This document shows, in pieces, positions 18,193 to 27,014 of a stretch of DNA of 64,000 nucleotides. The stretch is from Ferrithrix thermotolerans DSM 19514 (GTDB taxonomy: Bacteria > Actinomycetota > Acidimicrobiia > Acidimicrobiales > CAIXPF01): the NCBI GenBank assembly GCA_945906305.1, contig CAMDQT010000017.1:1-64000 (forward strand). Reading direction: 5' to 3'. The stretch's first letter is position 1. Each line of letters starts with the position of its first letter. Below the pieces are notes generated by a model. It was given only the letters and a program-made list of their open reading frames with translations. It did not search any database and had not been told where the DNA came from. The translations under genes were made by a program, and so were the position numbers.

Positions 18193-20144
18193 CCGAAATC
18201 GAACACCGTGCCATTGCGACCGTGCGCGGTCTCGCCATGGACATGCCTCATGCGGCGAAGTCCGGCCATCAGGGCACGGCCATGGCCCTCGCACCGCTAG
18301 CCCATGTGCTCTACGGCCGGGTGATGCGCTATGACGCCGCCGACCCCAATTGGTCCGACCGCGATCGCCTGGTGCTTTCCTGTGGGCATGCGTCGGTTCT
18401 GCTCTATGCCTATCTCTATCTGACCGGTCACGGCTTGGACCTCGATGATCTCCGCGCATTCCGCCAGTGGGACTCGGCGACGCCGGGCCACCCCGAGGCT
18501 GGTCACACCGCCGGTGTGGAGGTCACCACCGGTCCTTTGGGCCAGGGCCTGGGCAACGCCGTCGGCTTGGCCATCGCCGAGCGCTACCTGCGGGCCCGAT
18601 TCGGTGCGGAGCTGTTCGATCACCACACCTGGGTGATTGCTTCCGATGGCGACCTCATGGAGGGCATCAGCCATGAGTCCGCTTCGCTGGCGGGCCATCT
18701 TGGCCTCGGTCGACTGACGGTGATCTACGACGACAACAAGATCACCATCGACGGCTCCACCAGCCTCACCCTCAGCGACGACACCGCGAAACGTTTTGAG
18801 GCCTATGGCTGGCATGTCGAGGATCTCGGTGAGGCCGGCGAGGATCTCGATGCCATCGAGGCCGCCCTGCTACGGGCCAAGGCCGTGCCGGACCGCCCGA
18901 CGTTGGTGCTGCTGCGCACCCACATCGCTTACCCCTCCCCCAGGACCGACGACCACGCGACCCACGGCTACGCCCTCCTCGACGGGGACATCGCGGAAAC
19001 CAAACGGCGCATGGGCCTGCCCGCCGAGGAGGCCTTCCACGTACCGGAAGGTGTTCTGGCCCATTACCGCGAACTTGGCCAGCGGGGCCGGGCTGAACGT
19101 CTGGCCTGGGAGGCCCGCTTTGCTTCTGGCCGGACGCCAGAACTCGATGCCTGCCTCTATGGGACTGGATTGCCGGGCTGGGAGGACCACCTGCCCAGTT
19201 GGCAGCCAGGCGAGAAGGTGGCCACCCGCCAGGCACTCGAAGCCATTCTGGCCGTCGCCGCGCCGTTGCTGCCCGGCCTGATCGGGGGCGGCGCGGACCT
19301 CACCGGCAACACCGGTACGAAGCTGACGGGCGAGAGCCTGAACAGTGCCCAGAACCCGGGCGGCCGCCAGATCGCCTTCGGGGTACGCGAGCATGCCATG
19401 GCTGCGGCCACGGTGGGCATGGCTCGTCACGGGGGCGTGCTGCCCTTTGGCGGCAGTTTCCTGGTGTTCTCCGACTACGGGCGACCTGCGGTGCGCATGG
19501 CTGCATTGTCCGCCGCTCATGCCCTGTTCATCTGGAGCCATGACTCCATTGGGGTCGGCGAGGACGGACCCACTCACCAGCCCGTCGAACACGTGGCATC
19601 GCTGCGCGCCATCCCCGGGCTCAAGGTGTTTCGACCGGGCGATGCCAACGAGACCGTGGCCGCCTTTCGGGAGGCGATCGAAGGGACCGGCCCCTCCGCC
19701 TTGGTGCTGAGCCGCCAAGCAGTCCCCGTTCTCGCTGGCACCGAGCACGACGGGGTGGCCCAAGGGGCCTACGTGCTGTCCGACGCCGCGCACGGTGAAC
19801 CCGACGTCGTGCTCATAGGTACCGGCTCGGAACTGCAACTTTGCGTGGCTGCGGCCAAGCTGCTGGCCTCCGATGGCATTGGCGCCAGGGTTGTGTCCAT
19901 GCCGTGCTGGGAGCTGTTCGAGGACGCCGACCCCGACTATCAGGACGACGTGTTGCCCGTCGACGTGCCGATCGTGGCCGTGGAAGCAGGCGTTACCTTC
20001 GGGTGGGAACGTTGGGCCGATGATGTGGTCGGTATCGATCGGTTCGGGGCGAGCGCGCCGGGTGAGCAAGTGATGGCCCGGTTCGGGTTCACCGCGGAGC
20101 ACGTGGCGGAGCGCGCCCGCGAGCTGATCGTGGCGTTGAGCTGA
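18189..20144 (+). CDS. tkt: transketolase
   Basis: SGHQGTAMALAPLAHVLYGRVMRYD, GPLGQGLGNAVGLAIAE, YDDNKITIDGST, VGEDGPTHQPVEH; ATGA overlap with FIST stop. Confidence 0.95.
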   Translation: MTEIEHRAIATVRGLAMDMPHAAKSGHQGTAMALAPLAHVLYGRVMRYDAADPNWSDRDRLVLSCGHASVLLYAYLYLTGHGLDLDDLRAFRQWDSATPGHPEAGHTAGVEVTTGPLGQGLGNAVGLAIAERYLRARFGAELFDHHTWVIASDGDLMEGISHESASLAGHLGLGRLTVIYDDNKITIDGSTSLTLSDDTAKRFEAYGWHVEDLGEAGEDLDAIEAALLRAKAVPDRPTLVLLRTHIAYPSPRTDDHATHGYALLDGDIAETKRRMGLPAEEAFHVPEGVLAHYRELGQRGRAERLAWEARFASGRTPELDACLYGTGLPGWEDHLPSWQPGEKVATRQALEAILAVAAPLLPGLIGGGADLTGNTGTKLTGESLNSAQNPGGRQIAFGVREHAMAAATVGMARHGGVLPFGGSFLVFSDYGRPAVRMAALSAAHALFIWSHDSIGVGEDGPTHQPVEHVASLRAIPGLKVFRPGDANETVAAFREAIEGTGPSALVLSRQAVPVLAGTEHDGVAQGAYVLSDAAHGEPDVVLIGTGSELQLCVAAAKLLASDGIGARVVSMPCWELFEDADPDYQDDVLPVDVPIVAVEAGVTFGWERWADDVVGIDRFGASAPGEQVMARFGFTAEHVAERARELIVALS

Positions 20145-20170
20145 TGACGAGGCGATTAGCAACGTCGTAC

Positions 20171-20176
20171 TAGCGT
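20171..20176 (+). promoter_or_regulatory. candidate -10 (TAGCGT) 7 nt before ATG 20184; leaderless
   Basis: TAGCGT-cagcccc-ATG. Confidence 0.5.
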
Positions 20177-20183
20177 CAGCCCC

Positions 20184-21272
20184 ATGGCGTCACGTCTGAT
20201 TCAGCTGCACCGTGAAGGTGGTCAAAGCCCTTGGTTGGACAATCTGCAACGGGGGTGGCTGCGCCACGGGGAGTTGGCCCGTTGGGTCGAACGTGGCATC
20301 CGCGGGGTGACGTCGAACCCAACCATCTTTGCCAAGGCGATGCGCGACGCCGTGTACGACGACCAGTTGCACGAGGTGCTGGCATCGGGCCGCTCCGTTG
20401 AGGAGGCCTACTGGGATCTTGTCGTGACCGACATCATCGACGCGACCGCGGTGCTACGTGCGGTGTTCGAGGAGTCCGAAGGCCAGGACGGCTTCGTGTC
20501 CGTTGAGGTCGATCCCCGCCTGGCATGGGACACCGAGGGCACCGTGGCTGCGGCCCGGGCGCTGCATCGTCGCATCGATCGACCAAATCTCCTGGTGAAA
20601 GTGCCCGCGACCAGAGCCGGTGTGTTGGCGCTCGAGACCTTGATCGCCGAGGGCATCAGCATCAACGCCACGCTGATCTTCTCCCAGCAGTGTTACAGCG
20701 AGGTGATGCAGGCCTACCTCCGTGGCCTTGAGGCATTCAAGGGCGATCTCTCCTCGGTCGCCTCGGTGGCCTCCTTCTTCGTGTCCCGCGTCGACGCGGA
20801 GGTTGACGCACGGCTCGAGGCGATCGGTCCCGAGCCAGTCCGAAGGCTTGGTGGTCAGGCCGCGGTGGCAAATGCCCAGGTGGCTTACGAAGAGTTTCTC
20901 ACTACCTTCAGTGGGTCTCGTTGGGCCGCTTTGGAGGCACGTGGCGCCCGCCACCAACGGCCGCTGTGGGCGTCGACGTCGACCAAGAACCCGTCCTACA
21001 TGGACACGCTTTACGTCGATGAGCTGATCGGCCCGCACACGGTCAACACCATGCCTGAGGCCACCATCGTGGCCTTTGAGGACCACGGCATCATCGGTCG
21101 CACGGTCGATGCCCATCTGGCCGGGGCCTACGACGTGCTCGAGCAACTGGCCCGGTTGGGCATTTCATTGGACGAGGTCACCGCCAAACTCGAGGCCGAC
21201 GGCGTTGCGTCGTTCATCGCCTCCTTCGACGAGGTGCTGTCCACTCTGGCCAGTCGGGCTCCGGCAAGCTGA
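20184..21272 (+). CDS. tal: transaldolase
   Basis: WLDNLQRGWLRHGELARWVERGIRGVTSNPTIFAKA, VKVPATRAG, SINATLIFS, WASTSTKNPSYMDTLYVDELIG. Confidence 0.95.
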   Translation: MASRLIQLHREGGQSPWLDNLQRGWLRHGELARWVERGIRGVTSNPTIFAKAMRDAVYDDQLHEVLASGRSVEEAYWDLVVTDIIDATAVLRAVFEESEGQDGFVSVEVDPRLAWDTEGTVAAARALHRRIDRPNLLVKVPATRAGVLALETLIAEGISINATLIFSQQCYSEVMQAYLRGLEAFKGDLSSVASVASFFVSRVDAEVDARLEAIGPEPVRRLGGQAAVANAQVAYEEFLTTFSGSRWAALEARGARHQRPLWASTSTKNPSYMDTLYVDELIGPHTVNTMPEATIVAFEDHGIIGRTVDAHLAGAYDVLEQLARLGISLDEVTAKLEADGVASFIASFDEVLSTLASRAPAS

Positions 21273-21323
21273 CCGTTACGGGCCTGTGTCTGGTCCGTTC
21301 GGCGCGCTCAAAGCCCCCCGTGG

Positions 21324-21329
21324 TAGAGT
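21324..21329 (+). promoter_or_regulatory. candidate -10 (TAGAGT) 7 nt before ATG 21337; leaderless
   Basis: TAGAGT-ccgtttc-ATG. Confidence 0.5.
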
Positions 21330-21336
21330 CCGTTTC

Positions 21337-23691
21337 ATGACAGGACTTACTGGGTTGGGTCTCGACGAGCTGATGGCACGGGCCCGTTCGGTTCGTGACG
21401 ATACCTACGGTCGGCGGGTCACCTACTCCCCCAAGGTGTTCATCCCGCTGACGCAACTGTGCAATGACCGCTGCCATTACTGCACCTTTGCCCAGCCGCC
21501 AGCGAATGTGGCGGCGCCGTTCCTGGAGCCGGCCCAAGTGCTCAGCATCGCTAGGGCCGGAGCCCGTAAGGGTTGTCATGAGGCACTGTTCACCCTCGGT
21601 GAGCGACCCGAGCAGCGTTACCCCGTGGCGGCGCAGTGGCTGAATTCGCATGGCTACGCCTCCACCGTGGACTACGTGCGGGCCATGGGCCAACTCGTGC
21701 TCGACGAGGTTGGTCTTCTTCCCCATGCCAATTGCGGCGCACTCTACGCCGAGGAACTTGCGCTGCTCCGTGCGGTGTCACCCAGCCAGGGCATGATGCT
21801 GGAGTCGATCAACCCCACCCTGGCCTGCCACGAAGGGTCACCGGACAAGGTCCCCGCCCGGCGTCTCGCCACCCTTGAGGCGGCCGGAGAGGCCCGCATT
21901 CCCTTCACGACAGGCATCCTCATCGGGATCGGCGAGAGCGTGCAGGACCGAGTTGATGCGCTGGAGGCCATCGCCGCGTCGCACGCTCGCTGGGGCCACG
22001 TCCAAGAAGTCATCGTGCAAAACTTCCTGCCCAAAGACGGCACCCGCATGCGGCTTCGCGGGGCCTGCCCCTCCGATGATTATCTCCAGGCGCTCGCCCT
22101 GGCTCGACTGATCTTGCCCGCGGACATTTCCTTGCAGGCCCCACCGAACCTTTCCGACGATTTCGGCATGCTGCTCGACGCGGGAATTAACGACTGGGGT
22201 GGGGTGTCGCCGGTCACGCCTGACCATGTCAACCCTGAGCGTCCATGGCCCGAGCTGGAGCGGTTGCGCGAGGCTACTGAGGGTCGCGATTTCGTTCTGG
22301 CCCCTCGCTTGACGGTCTACCCGCGTTACGTCGCCGACCGCGAACACTGGATTGACCCTGCGTTGCATTTCGCGGTTATGGATCGCGCCGATGCCGAATG
22401 GCTCGGACGCGACGATCCGGGCGCCTTTTTCCGCCAGACGATGGACAACGCCAAGTTCGAGCAGGGCTCCGACGGGGCCGAGGTGGTGTTCATCGGCGAC
22501 CGTTCCACCGCGTGGTACTCGGGCGCCACCGCGGAGCCTCCGACGCTGCTTCCCTCTCGGGCCGTCGCACATGGAGCGGTGCGCGAGGTTCTCGATGGCG
22601 TACGTGCCGGTGAAGAAGTCGGACTGGAGCAGATCGTCGCGCTGTTCTCGGCCCGCGGTCCGGAGGTCGCGGCGGTGGCCGAACTCGCCGATGAACTGCG
22701 CCGCGAAGCAGTGGGTGACACCGTGACCTGGGTCGCCAACCGCAACATCAACTACACGAACGTCTGCACCTTCAAGTGCCGCTTCTGCGGGTTCTCCAAA
22801 GGGCCGCTGTCGCTGAATCTGCGCGGTAACCCCTACCTGTTGACCCTCGACGACATCGCCGGACGGGTACGTGAGGCATGGAAGATGGGCGCCACCGAGG
22901 TGACCCTGCAGGGCGGTATCCATCCCGATTTCGATGGTGACTACTACATCGACGTGTGCCGGGCGGTAAAGGACGCCGCCCCGGACATTCATGTGCACGG
23001 CTTCACCGCTCTCGAAGTAACCGAGGGTGCCAAGCGCCTCGGCGAGCCGCTCGAGGACTACCTGCGCCGGCTCATGGACGCCGGCCTGCGTTCGCTGCCC
23101 GGCACCGCGGCGGAGATCCTCGACGATGGCATTCGTAGTGTGCTCTGCCCGGACAAGGTCAACACCGAGGAATGGCTCGAGTGCCATCGCACCGCGCACG
23201 GCCTGGGGTTGCGTTCGAACATCACCATCATGTGTGGTTCGGTGGAAGAACCGATTCATTGGGCTCGACACATCGTGCGCACCCGTGACCTGCAGAAGGA
23301 AACCGGTGGATTCACCGAGTTCATCCCGCTGCCCTACGTCCACATGGCCGCCCCGCTCTACCTGCAACGTAAATCCCGCCGCGGCATGACCTTCCGTGAG
23401 GTGCTGCTCATGCACGCCGTTGGTCGCATTGCATACCGGGGGTGGATCGACAACGTGCAGGCCAGCTGGGTGAAGATCGGGGTACCCGGGGTGCGCCAAC
23501 TGCTCTTGGCGGGTGTGAACGATCTCGGTGGCACCCTTGTCGATGAGAACATCTCCCGGGCCGCGGGGGCCAGCCATGGTCAGATGATGACCGAGGACGG
23601 GTTCAAGGCCTTGGTATACGGCACCGGCCGGACGCTGACCCGGCGCACAACGCTGTACGGCCACGCCGAACCCGTCTCCGCATCGAACTGA
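21337..23691 (+). CDS. fbiC: bifunctional FO synthase (CofG/CofH fusion), coenzyme F420 biosynthesis
   Basis: Two radical-SAM motifs CNDRCHYCTF and CTFKCRFCGF; both CofG and CofH halves present. Confidence 0.95.
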   Translation: MTGLTGLGLDELMARARSVRDDTYGRRVTYSPKVFIPLTQLCNDRCHYCTFAQPPANVAAPFLEPAQVLSIARAGARKGCHEALFTLGERPEQRYPVAAQWLNSHGYASTVDYVRAMGQLVLDEVGLLPHANCGALYAEELALLRAVSPSQGMMLESINPTLACHEGSPDKVPARRLATLEAAGEARIPFTTGILIGIGESVQDRVDALEAIAASHARWGHVQEVIVQNFLPKDGTRMRLRGACPSDDYLQALALARLILPADISLQAPPNLSDDFGMLLDAGINDWGGVSPVTPDHVNPERPWPELERLREATEGRDFVLAPRLTVYPRYVADREHWIDPALHFAVMDRADAEWLGRDDPGAFFRQTMDNAKFEQGSDGAEVVFIGDRSTAWYSGATAEPPTLLPSRAVAHGAVREVLDGVRAGEEVGLEQIVALFSARGPEVAAVAELADELRREAVGDTVTWVANRNINYTNVCTFKCRFCGFSKGPLSLNLRGNPYLLTLDDIAGRVREAWKMGATEVTLQGGIHPDFDGDYYIDVCRAVKDAAPDIHVHGFTALEVTEGAKRLGEPLEDYLRRLMDAGLRSLPGTAAEILDDGIRSVLCPDKVNTEEWLECHRTAHGLGLRSNITIMCGSVEEPIHWARHIVRTRDLQKETGGFTEFIPLPYVHMAAPLYLQRKSRRGMTFREVLLMHAVGRIAYRGWIDNVQASWVKIGVPGVRQLLLAGVNDLGGTLVDENISRAAGASHGQMMTEDGFKALVYGTGRTLTRRTTLYGHAEPVSASN

Positions 23692-23736
23692 CGGACTAGC
23701 TCCCAGTCTGGGCCGGAACAGGCCCGGGCGAACGGC

Positions 23737-23783
23737 CCATCCCACCAAAGAGGGTATTGCGTCATACCTAATAGGTGGGATGG
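23737..23783. repeat. nested intergenic inverted repeat: CCATCCCACC ... GGTGGGATGG with inner GGTAT-tgcgtc-ATACC
   Basis: 10-bp perfect outer arms and 5-bp inner arms. Confidence 0.7.
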
Positions 23784-24632
23784 ACCGATGAGCAGGTAGG
23801 CCGATCCGGCGCCTTAACCCTGGCGCAGGATGGTGATGGGGCGCCCGTCGCGGCGTCGGATCTCGCCTTGAGCGCTGAATGGGTGGTGGGGGCCGACGCG
23901 GGTGGCGCTGCGGTCGTGGCGGGAGTGCTGCCGCTTCGAGCGGGGTTGGTGGCGCTGGCGGGGTTCGCCTTGGTGCTCTTCCTGGGCGACGGGCTGCACC
24001 ACAGCTTGCAGCGCCAAGTTGGCTCCGGCTCACTGTCGGTCGTGCTGGCGGTGGCCGCGCAGTACCTGGCCATGGCCGCGTTGTGTGTAGGCGTGACACG
24101 CCATTGGGGAACTGGCTCGATGCGGGCGGATCTCGGGTTGGCCTTCAAGCCGGTCGATTGGCTCGATGGCACGATCGGTTGGCTGGCCGGCGTGGGCCTG
24201 GTGGGTGTCATAGCGGCGGCTTTGGGCCGTCTCGGGATTCCGACCACCACGAACAACCCGCTGGTGTCGAAGGGAGAGGCGTCGACGTCGTTGATGCCCC
24301 AATGGCTGGCGCTGGCTTTGGCGGCATTGGTAATGGTCGCCCTCGCACCGCTGCTGGAAGAACTTCTGTTCCGCGGGGTGCTCTTTCGGTCCTTACGAAG
24401 CCAGTGTGGCATCGCCCCGGCATTGATCATGCAGGCCGTGGCCTTTGGGCTCTTCCATGCCGACCAAGGTCGGGGAAGCGGCAACGTTGGCTTGGTCGCC
24501 ATCCTGAGTACCGTCGGCCTGGTTCTCGGGGTGATCGCTCATCGGGCCCAAGGCCGTCTCGGTGCGGCGATAGTGGCCCATGGGCTGCACAACGGGCTGG
24601 CCTTTGGTCTGGGGCTGGCCGCCATTGTTTGA
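23775..24632 (+). CDS. CPBP family intramembrane metalloprotease (start uncertain)
   Basis: Multi-TM; APLLEELLFRGVLFRSLR and FGLFHAD motifs. Confidence 0.85.
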   Translation: MGWTDEQVGRSGALTLAQDGDGAPVAASDLALSAEWVVGADAGGAAVVAGVLPLRAGLVALAGFALVLFLGDGLHHSLQRQVGSGSLSVVLAVAAQYLAMAALCVGVTRHWGTGSMRADLGLAFKPVDWLDGTIGWLAGVGLVGVIAAALGRLGIPTTTNNPLVSKGEASTSLMPQWLALALAALVMVALAPLLEELLFRGVLFRSLRSQCGIAPALIMQAVAFGLFHADQGRGSGNVGLVAILSTVGLVLGVIAHRAQGRLGAAIVAHGLHNGLAFGLGLAAIV

Positions 24633-24644
24633 ACCCCCTCGGCG

Positions 24645-24845
24645 TCAGAGGCCCCCGGCCGGGGGACGCTCGCGAACTAGCGCCGCCGCCCGTTCGACCG
24701 CTCGTCGGGCCTGGGTCAGGCGTCGCTCCAACTCCGATTTGCGTTCCCCCGCCTCTACCGCCACGCGCAGGGCGTCGAGGGCGGCGTCGGCGAGATCTTC
24801 CGCCACGGCGTCGAGCCGTTCGACGAGGCCATCGAGCTCAGCCAT
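24645..24845 (-). CDS. small coiled-coil protein
   Basis: MAELDGLVERLDAVAEDLADAALDALRVAVEAGERKSELERRLTQARRAVERAAALVRERPPAGGL; overlaps glcF 3' end. Confidence 0.5.
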   Translation of the reverse strand: MAELDGLVERLDAVAEDLADAALDALRVAVEAGERKSELERRLTQARRAVERAAALVRERPPAGGL

Positions 24846-26022
24846 CGAGGAGGCCGAGCGCCTCGGCCAACAGCTGGACCGGGTGGCGCACCACGAGACC
24901 CGCGGCGGCAAGGTGCATACTGCAGCCCGGGTTGGCACTAGCGACCATGGCGGCGCCACAGTGCGAGATCGCCTCGAGCTTCCGGTTACGGATCTGGCCC
25001 GCGAGTTCTGGCTGGAGTAGCGAATAGGCGCCACCGGCTCCACAGCACAGGCCATCATCGTCGAGTTCGACGAGGTTGAGGTAGGGCGCCAACACCCGAC
25101 GCACGGGCAGGTGGGCCCGTTGCACATGGCGCAGGTGGCAAGGATCCTGCACGGCGACGGAGTGCGCTGGTCGGGGCCCGGGGGCTGGAGGCAGACGGTC
25201 GAGATGCTCGGCCAACCATTCGTGAATGTCCATCACCCGGGCCGAAAAGCGACGTGCATCGTCGGTATCGAGCAGGTGGCCCACGTCTTTGAGCTGGGCA
25301 CCACAGCCGGCCGAGTCGACCAGCACGATGTCCTCGCCGGGGAAGGACCGCATCGTTGCGGCCGCCTGTTCACGCGCTATTCCCACCAGACCACCATGGT
25401 TGGCCAGCGCGCCACAACAACCCGCCGCTCGGGTGCGCTTGGGAAGAGACACGGCCACGCCCATGACTCTCAGCACCGCCAGCGCGGCGCTATGCACGTC
25501 ACGCTGCCAGGCATCCATCACACACCCGGTGTGCAGCCAGACCCGAGGGGCACCGGCCGGGGCGAGAACCGCTCGGAGCGCGGTGGCCCGTAGGGGCAGT
25601 CGATCCGGCAGGCCGAGCCGTCGGGATGGGACCAGGTGCAGGCGTTGGGCGAGGGCGATGAGGCGCGAACCCACGAGCACCAGCCGGTGGTGGGACAGCG
25701 TGCGGTAACCGACCCGGCGATACCACGGTTGGTAGCGGGTGTGCTCAGCCAGACCCTGCCGTGCGGCCTCCATGAGGCGGCCGAACGGAACCGCCGAAGG
25801 ACATGCCGTCTCGCAGCCCCGGCACTGCACGCAGCTGTCCATCATGTCGATGAACGATGCGTCGGCTGGCTCGTTGCCAATGTGGACCTGACGAATGGCC
25901 TCGATGCGGCCCCGAGGTGAATAACGCTCCTCACCAGTGACGCGGAAGGTCGGACAGTGCGGCAGGCAGAGCCCGCAGCTCACACAGGACGCCAGGTCTT
26001 GTTCGACCAGGGGCAGCTTCAC
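24838..26022 (-). CDS. glcF: (Fe-S)-binding glycolate oxidase subunit GlcF
   Basis: CVSCGLCLPHCPTF, CVQCRGCETACPSAVPFGRL, CCGALANHGG, CCGAGGAYSLLQPE. Confidence 0.88.
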   Translation of the reverse strand: MKLPLVEQDLASCVSCGLCLPHCPTFRVTGEERYSPRGRIEAIRQVHIGNEPADASFIDMMDSCVQCRGCETACPSAVPFGRLMEAARQGLAEHTRYQPWYRRVGYRTLSHHRLVLVGSRLIALAQRLHLVPSRRLGLPDRLPLRATALRAVLAPAGAPRVWLHTGCVMDAWQRDVHSAALAVLRVMGVAVSLPKRTRAAGCCGALANHGGLVGIAREQAAATMRSFPGEDIVLVDSAGCGAQLKDVGHLLDTDDARRFSARVMDIHEWLAEHLDRLPPAPGPRPAHSVAVQDPCHLRHVQRAHLPVRRVLAPYLNLVELDDDGLCCGAGGAYSLLQPELAGQIRNRKLEAISHCGAAMVASANPGCSMHLAAAGLVVRHPVQLLAEALGLLDG

Positions 26023-27014
26023 GGTTGACCGGTCCTCGTGGTGGGTACCGACATGGGGTCACGCCCGGGATTGAGCCGCCCATAGGGATCGAAGAGTTGC
26101 TTTATCTGACGATTGAGCGCCACGACCGCCGTATCTGCTGCCGCTGGGGAGGCACCGGGCCACTCTCCATGCACGACACCGACCCCCATTTCAGCTACGA
26201 AGTGGCCTTGATGCGCCGGATCGAGACGAACGTGACGCAGCGTGGCGGGCGGCACGGACCTTCGACCCGCCGGAAAGCGGGGTGGGCCGGGGACCAGGGA
26301 CAATCCAGCGGACTCGGCCAGGGCCGCTTGGGCGGCCACATCGTCGGGGTAGCCCTCGAGGTACAACCAGACCTCAGCACCGTTCCACAACATCGATACG
26401 GGTCGGTAGAGCCGATCGAACAGGTCCGCCGGGTCGGCCCGCCCGGCCAGCCACACCGAGGCCTGGGGCCGGGGGCGGGTGCGCAAGGTGACCTCCGCCA
26501 GCAGCCCTAAGGTGCCATAGGACCCGACCAGAACTCGGCAAAGGTCGAAGCCGGTCACATTCTTCACGGTCGGGCCTCCGGCGGTGACCAAGAGACCTTC
26601 GGCCGAGACGTACCGGGCTTGGAGCAAGGTGTCCCGTATCGGTCCGTGGCCCAGCCGCATCGGTCCGCTCAGCCCGACGCTGAGCACACCGCCCACGGTG
26701 GCTTCAGCCGGTAGCCCCTGCAGTGCTACCCGCTGGCCCGCTGGTGCGAGCACGGCATCGAGTTCGTCAAGCGTTGTACCGGCGCGCACTTGAACGGTCA
26801 TCTCGGCCGGCTCGAACGCCACCACGCCCGACGGGGCGCGGATCAAGCGGGCGGCGGGGTCAGCGGTTCCGCCGAGGTTCCACTGGGTTCGGCCGCCTTG
26901 GACGGCAACCGGGCCCGCGTCCTGCCCTCCGACCTGGTCCGCGAAGGCCAGCAGCACCGGGTCCCGCACCACCCGATCGGGTAGCGGGCCCACCGGCGCC
27001 AGTGCCGCGCTCAC
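26019..27014 (-). CDS. glcE: glycolate oxidase FAD-binding subunit GlcE
   Basis: WNLGGTADPAARLIRAPSGVVAFEPAEMTVQVRAGTTLDELDAVLAPAGQRVAL; 4-nt overlaps with glcD and glcF. Confidence 0.86.
   Translation of the reverse strand: MSAALAPVGPLPDRVVRDPVLLAFADQVGGQDAGPVAVQGGRTQWNLGGTADPAARLIRAPSGVVAFEPAEMTVQVRAGTTLDELDAVLAPAGQRVALQGLPAEATVGGVLSVGLSGPMRLGHGPIRDTLLQARYVSAEGLLVTAGGPTVKNVTGFDLCRVLVGSYGTLGLLAEVTLRTRPRPQASVWLAGRADPADLFDRLYRPVSMLWNGAEVWLYLEGYPDDVAAQAALAESAGLSLVPGPPRFPAGRRSVPPATLRHVRLDPAHQGHFVAEMGVGVVHGEWPGASPAAADTAVVALNRQIKQLFDPYGRLNPGRDPMSVPTTRTGQP

Noticed and set aside
18870-20162. 430-aa minus-strand ORF
   Set aside because: Antisense to transketolase, which is unambiguous.
21838-24099. 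753-aa minus-strand ORF
   Set aside because: Antisense to fbiC, whose plus frame has two clear radical-SAM motifs; the minus translation is low-complexity His/Gly/Pro-rich, a high-GC shadow ORF.
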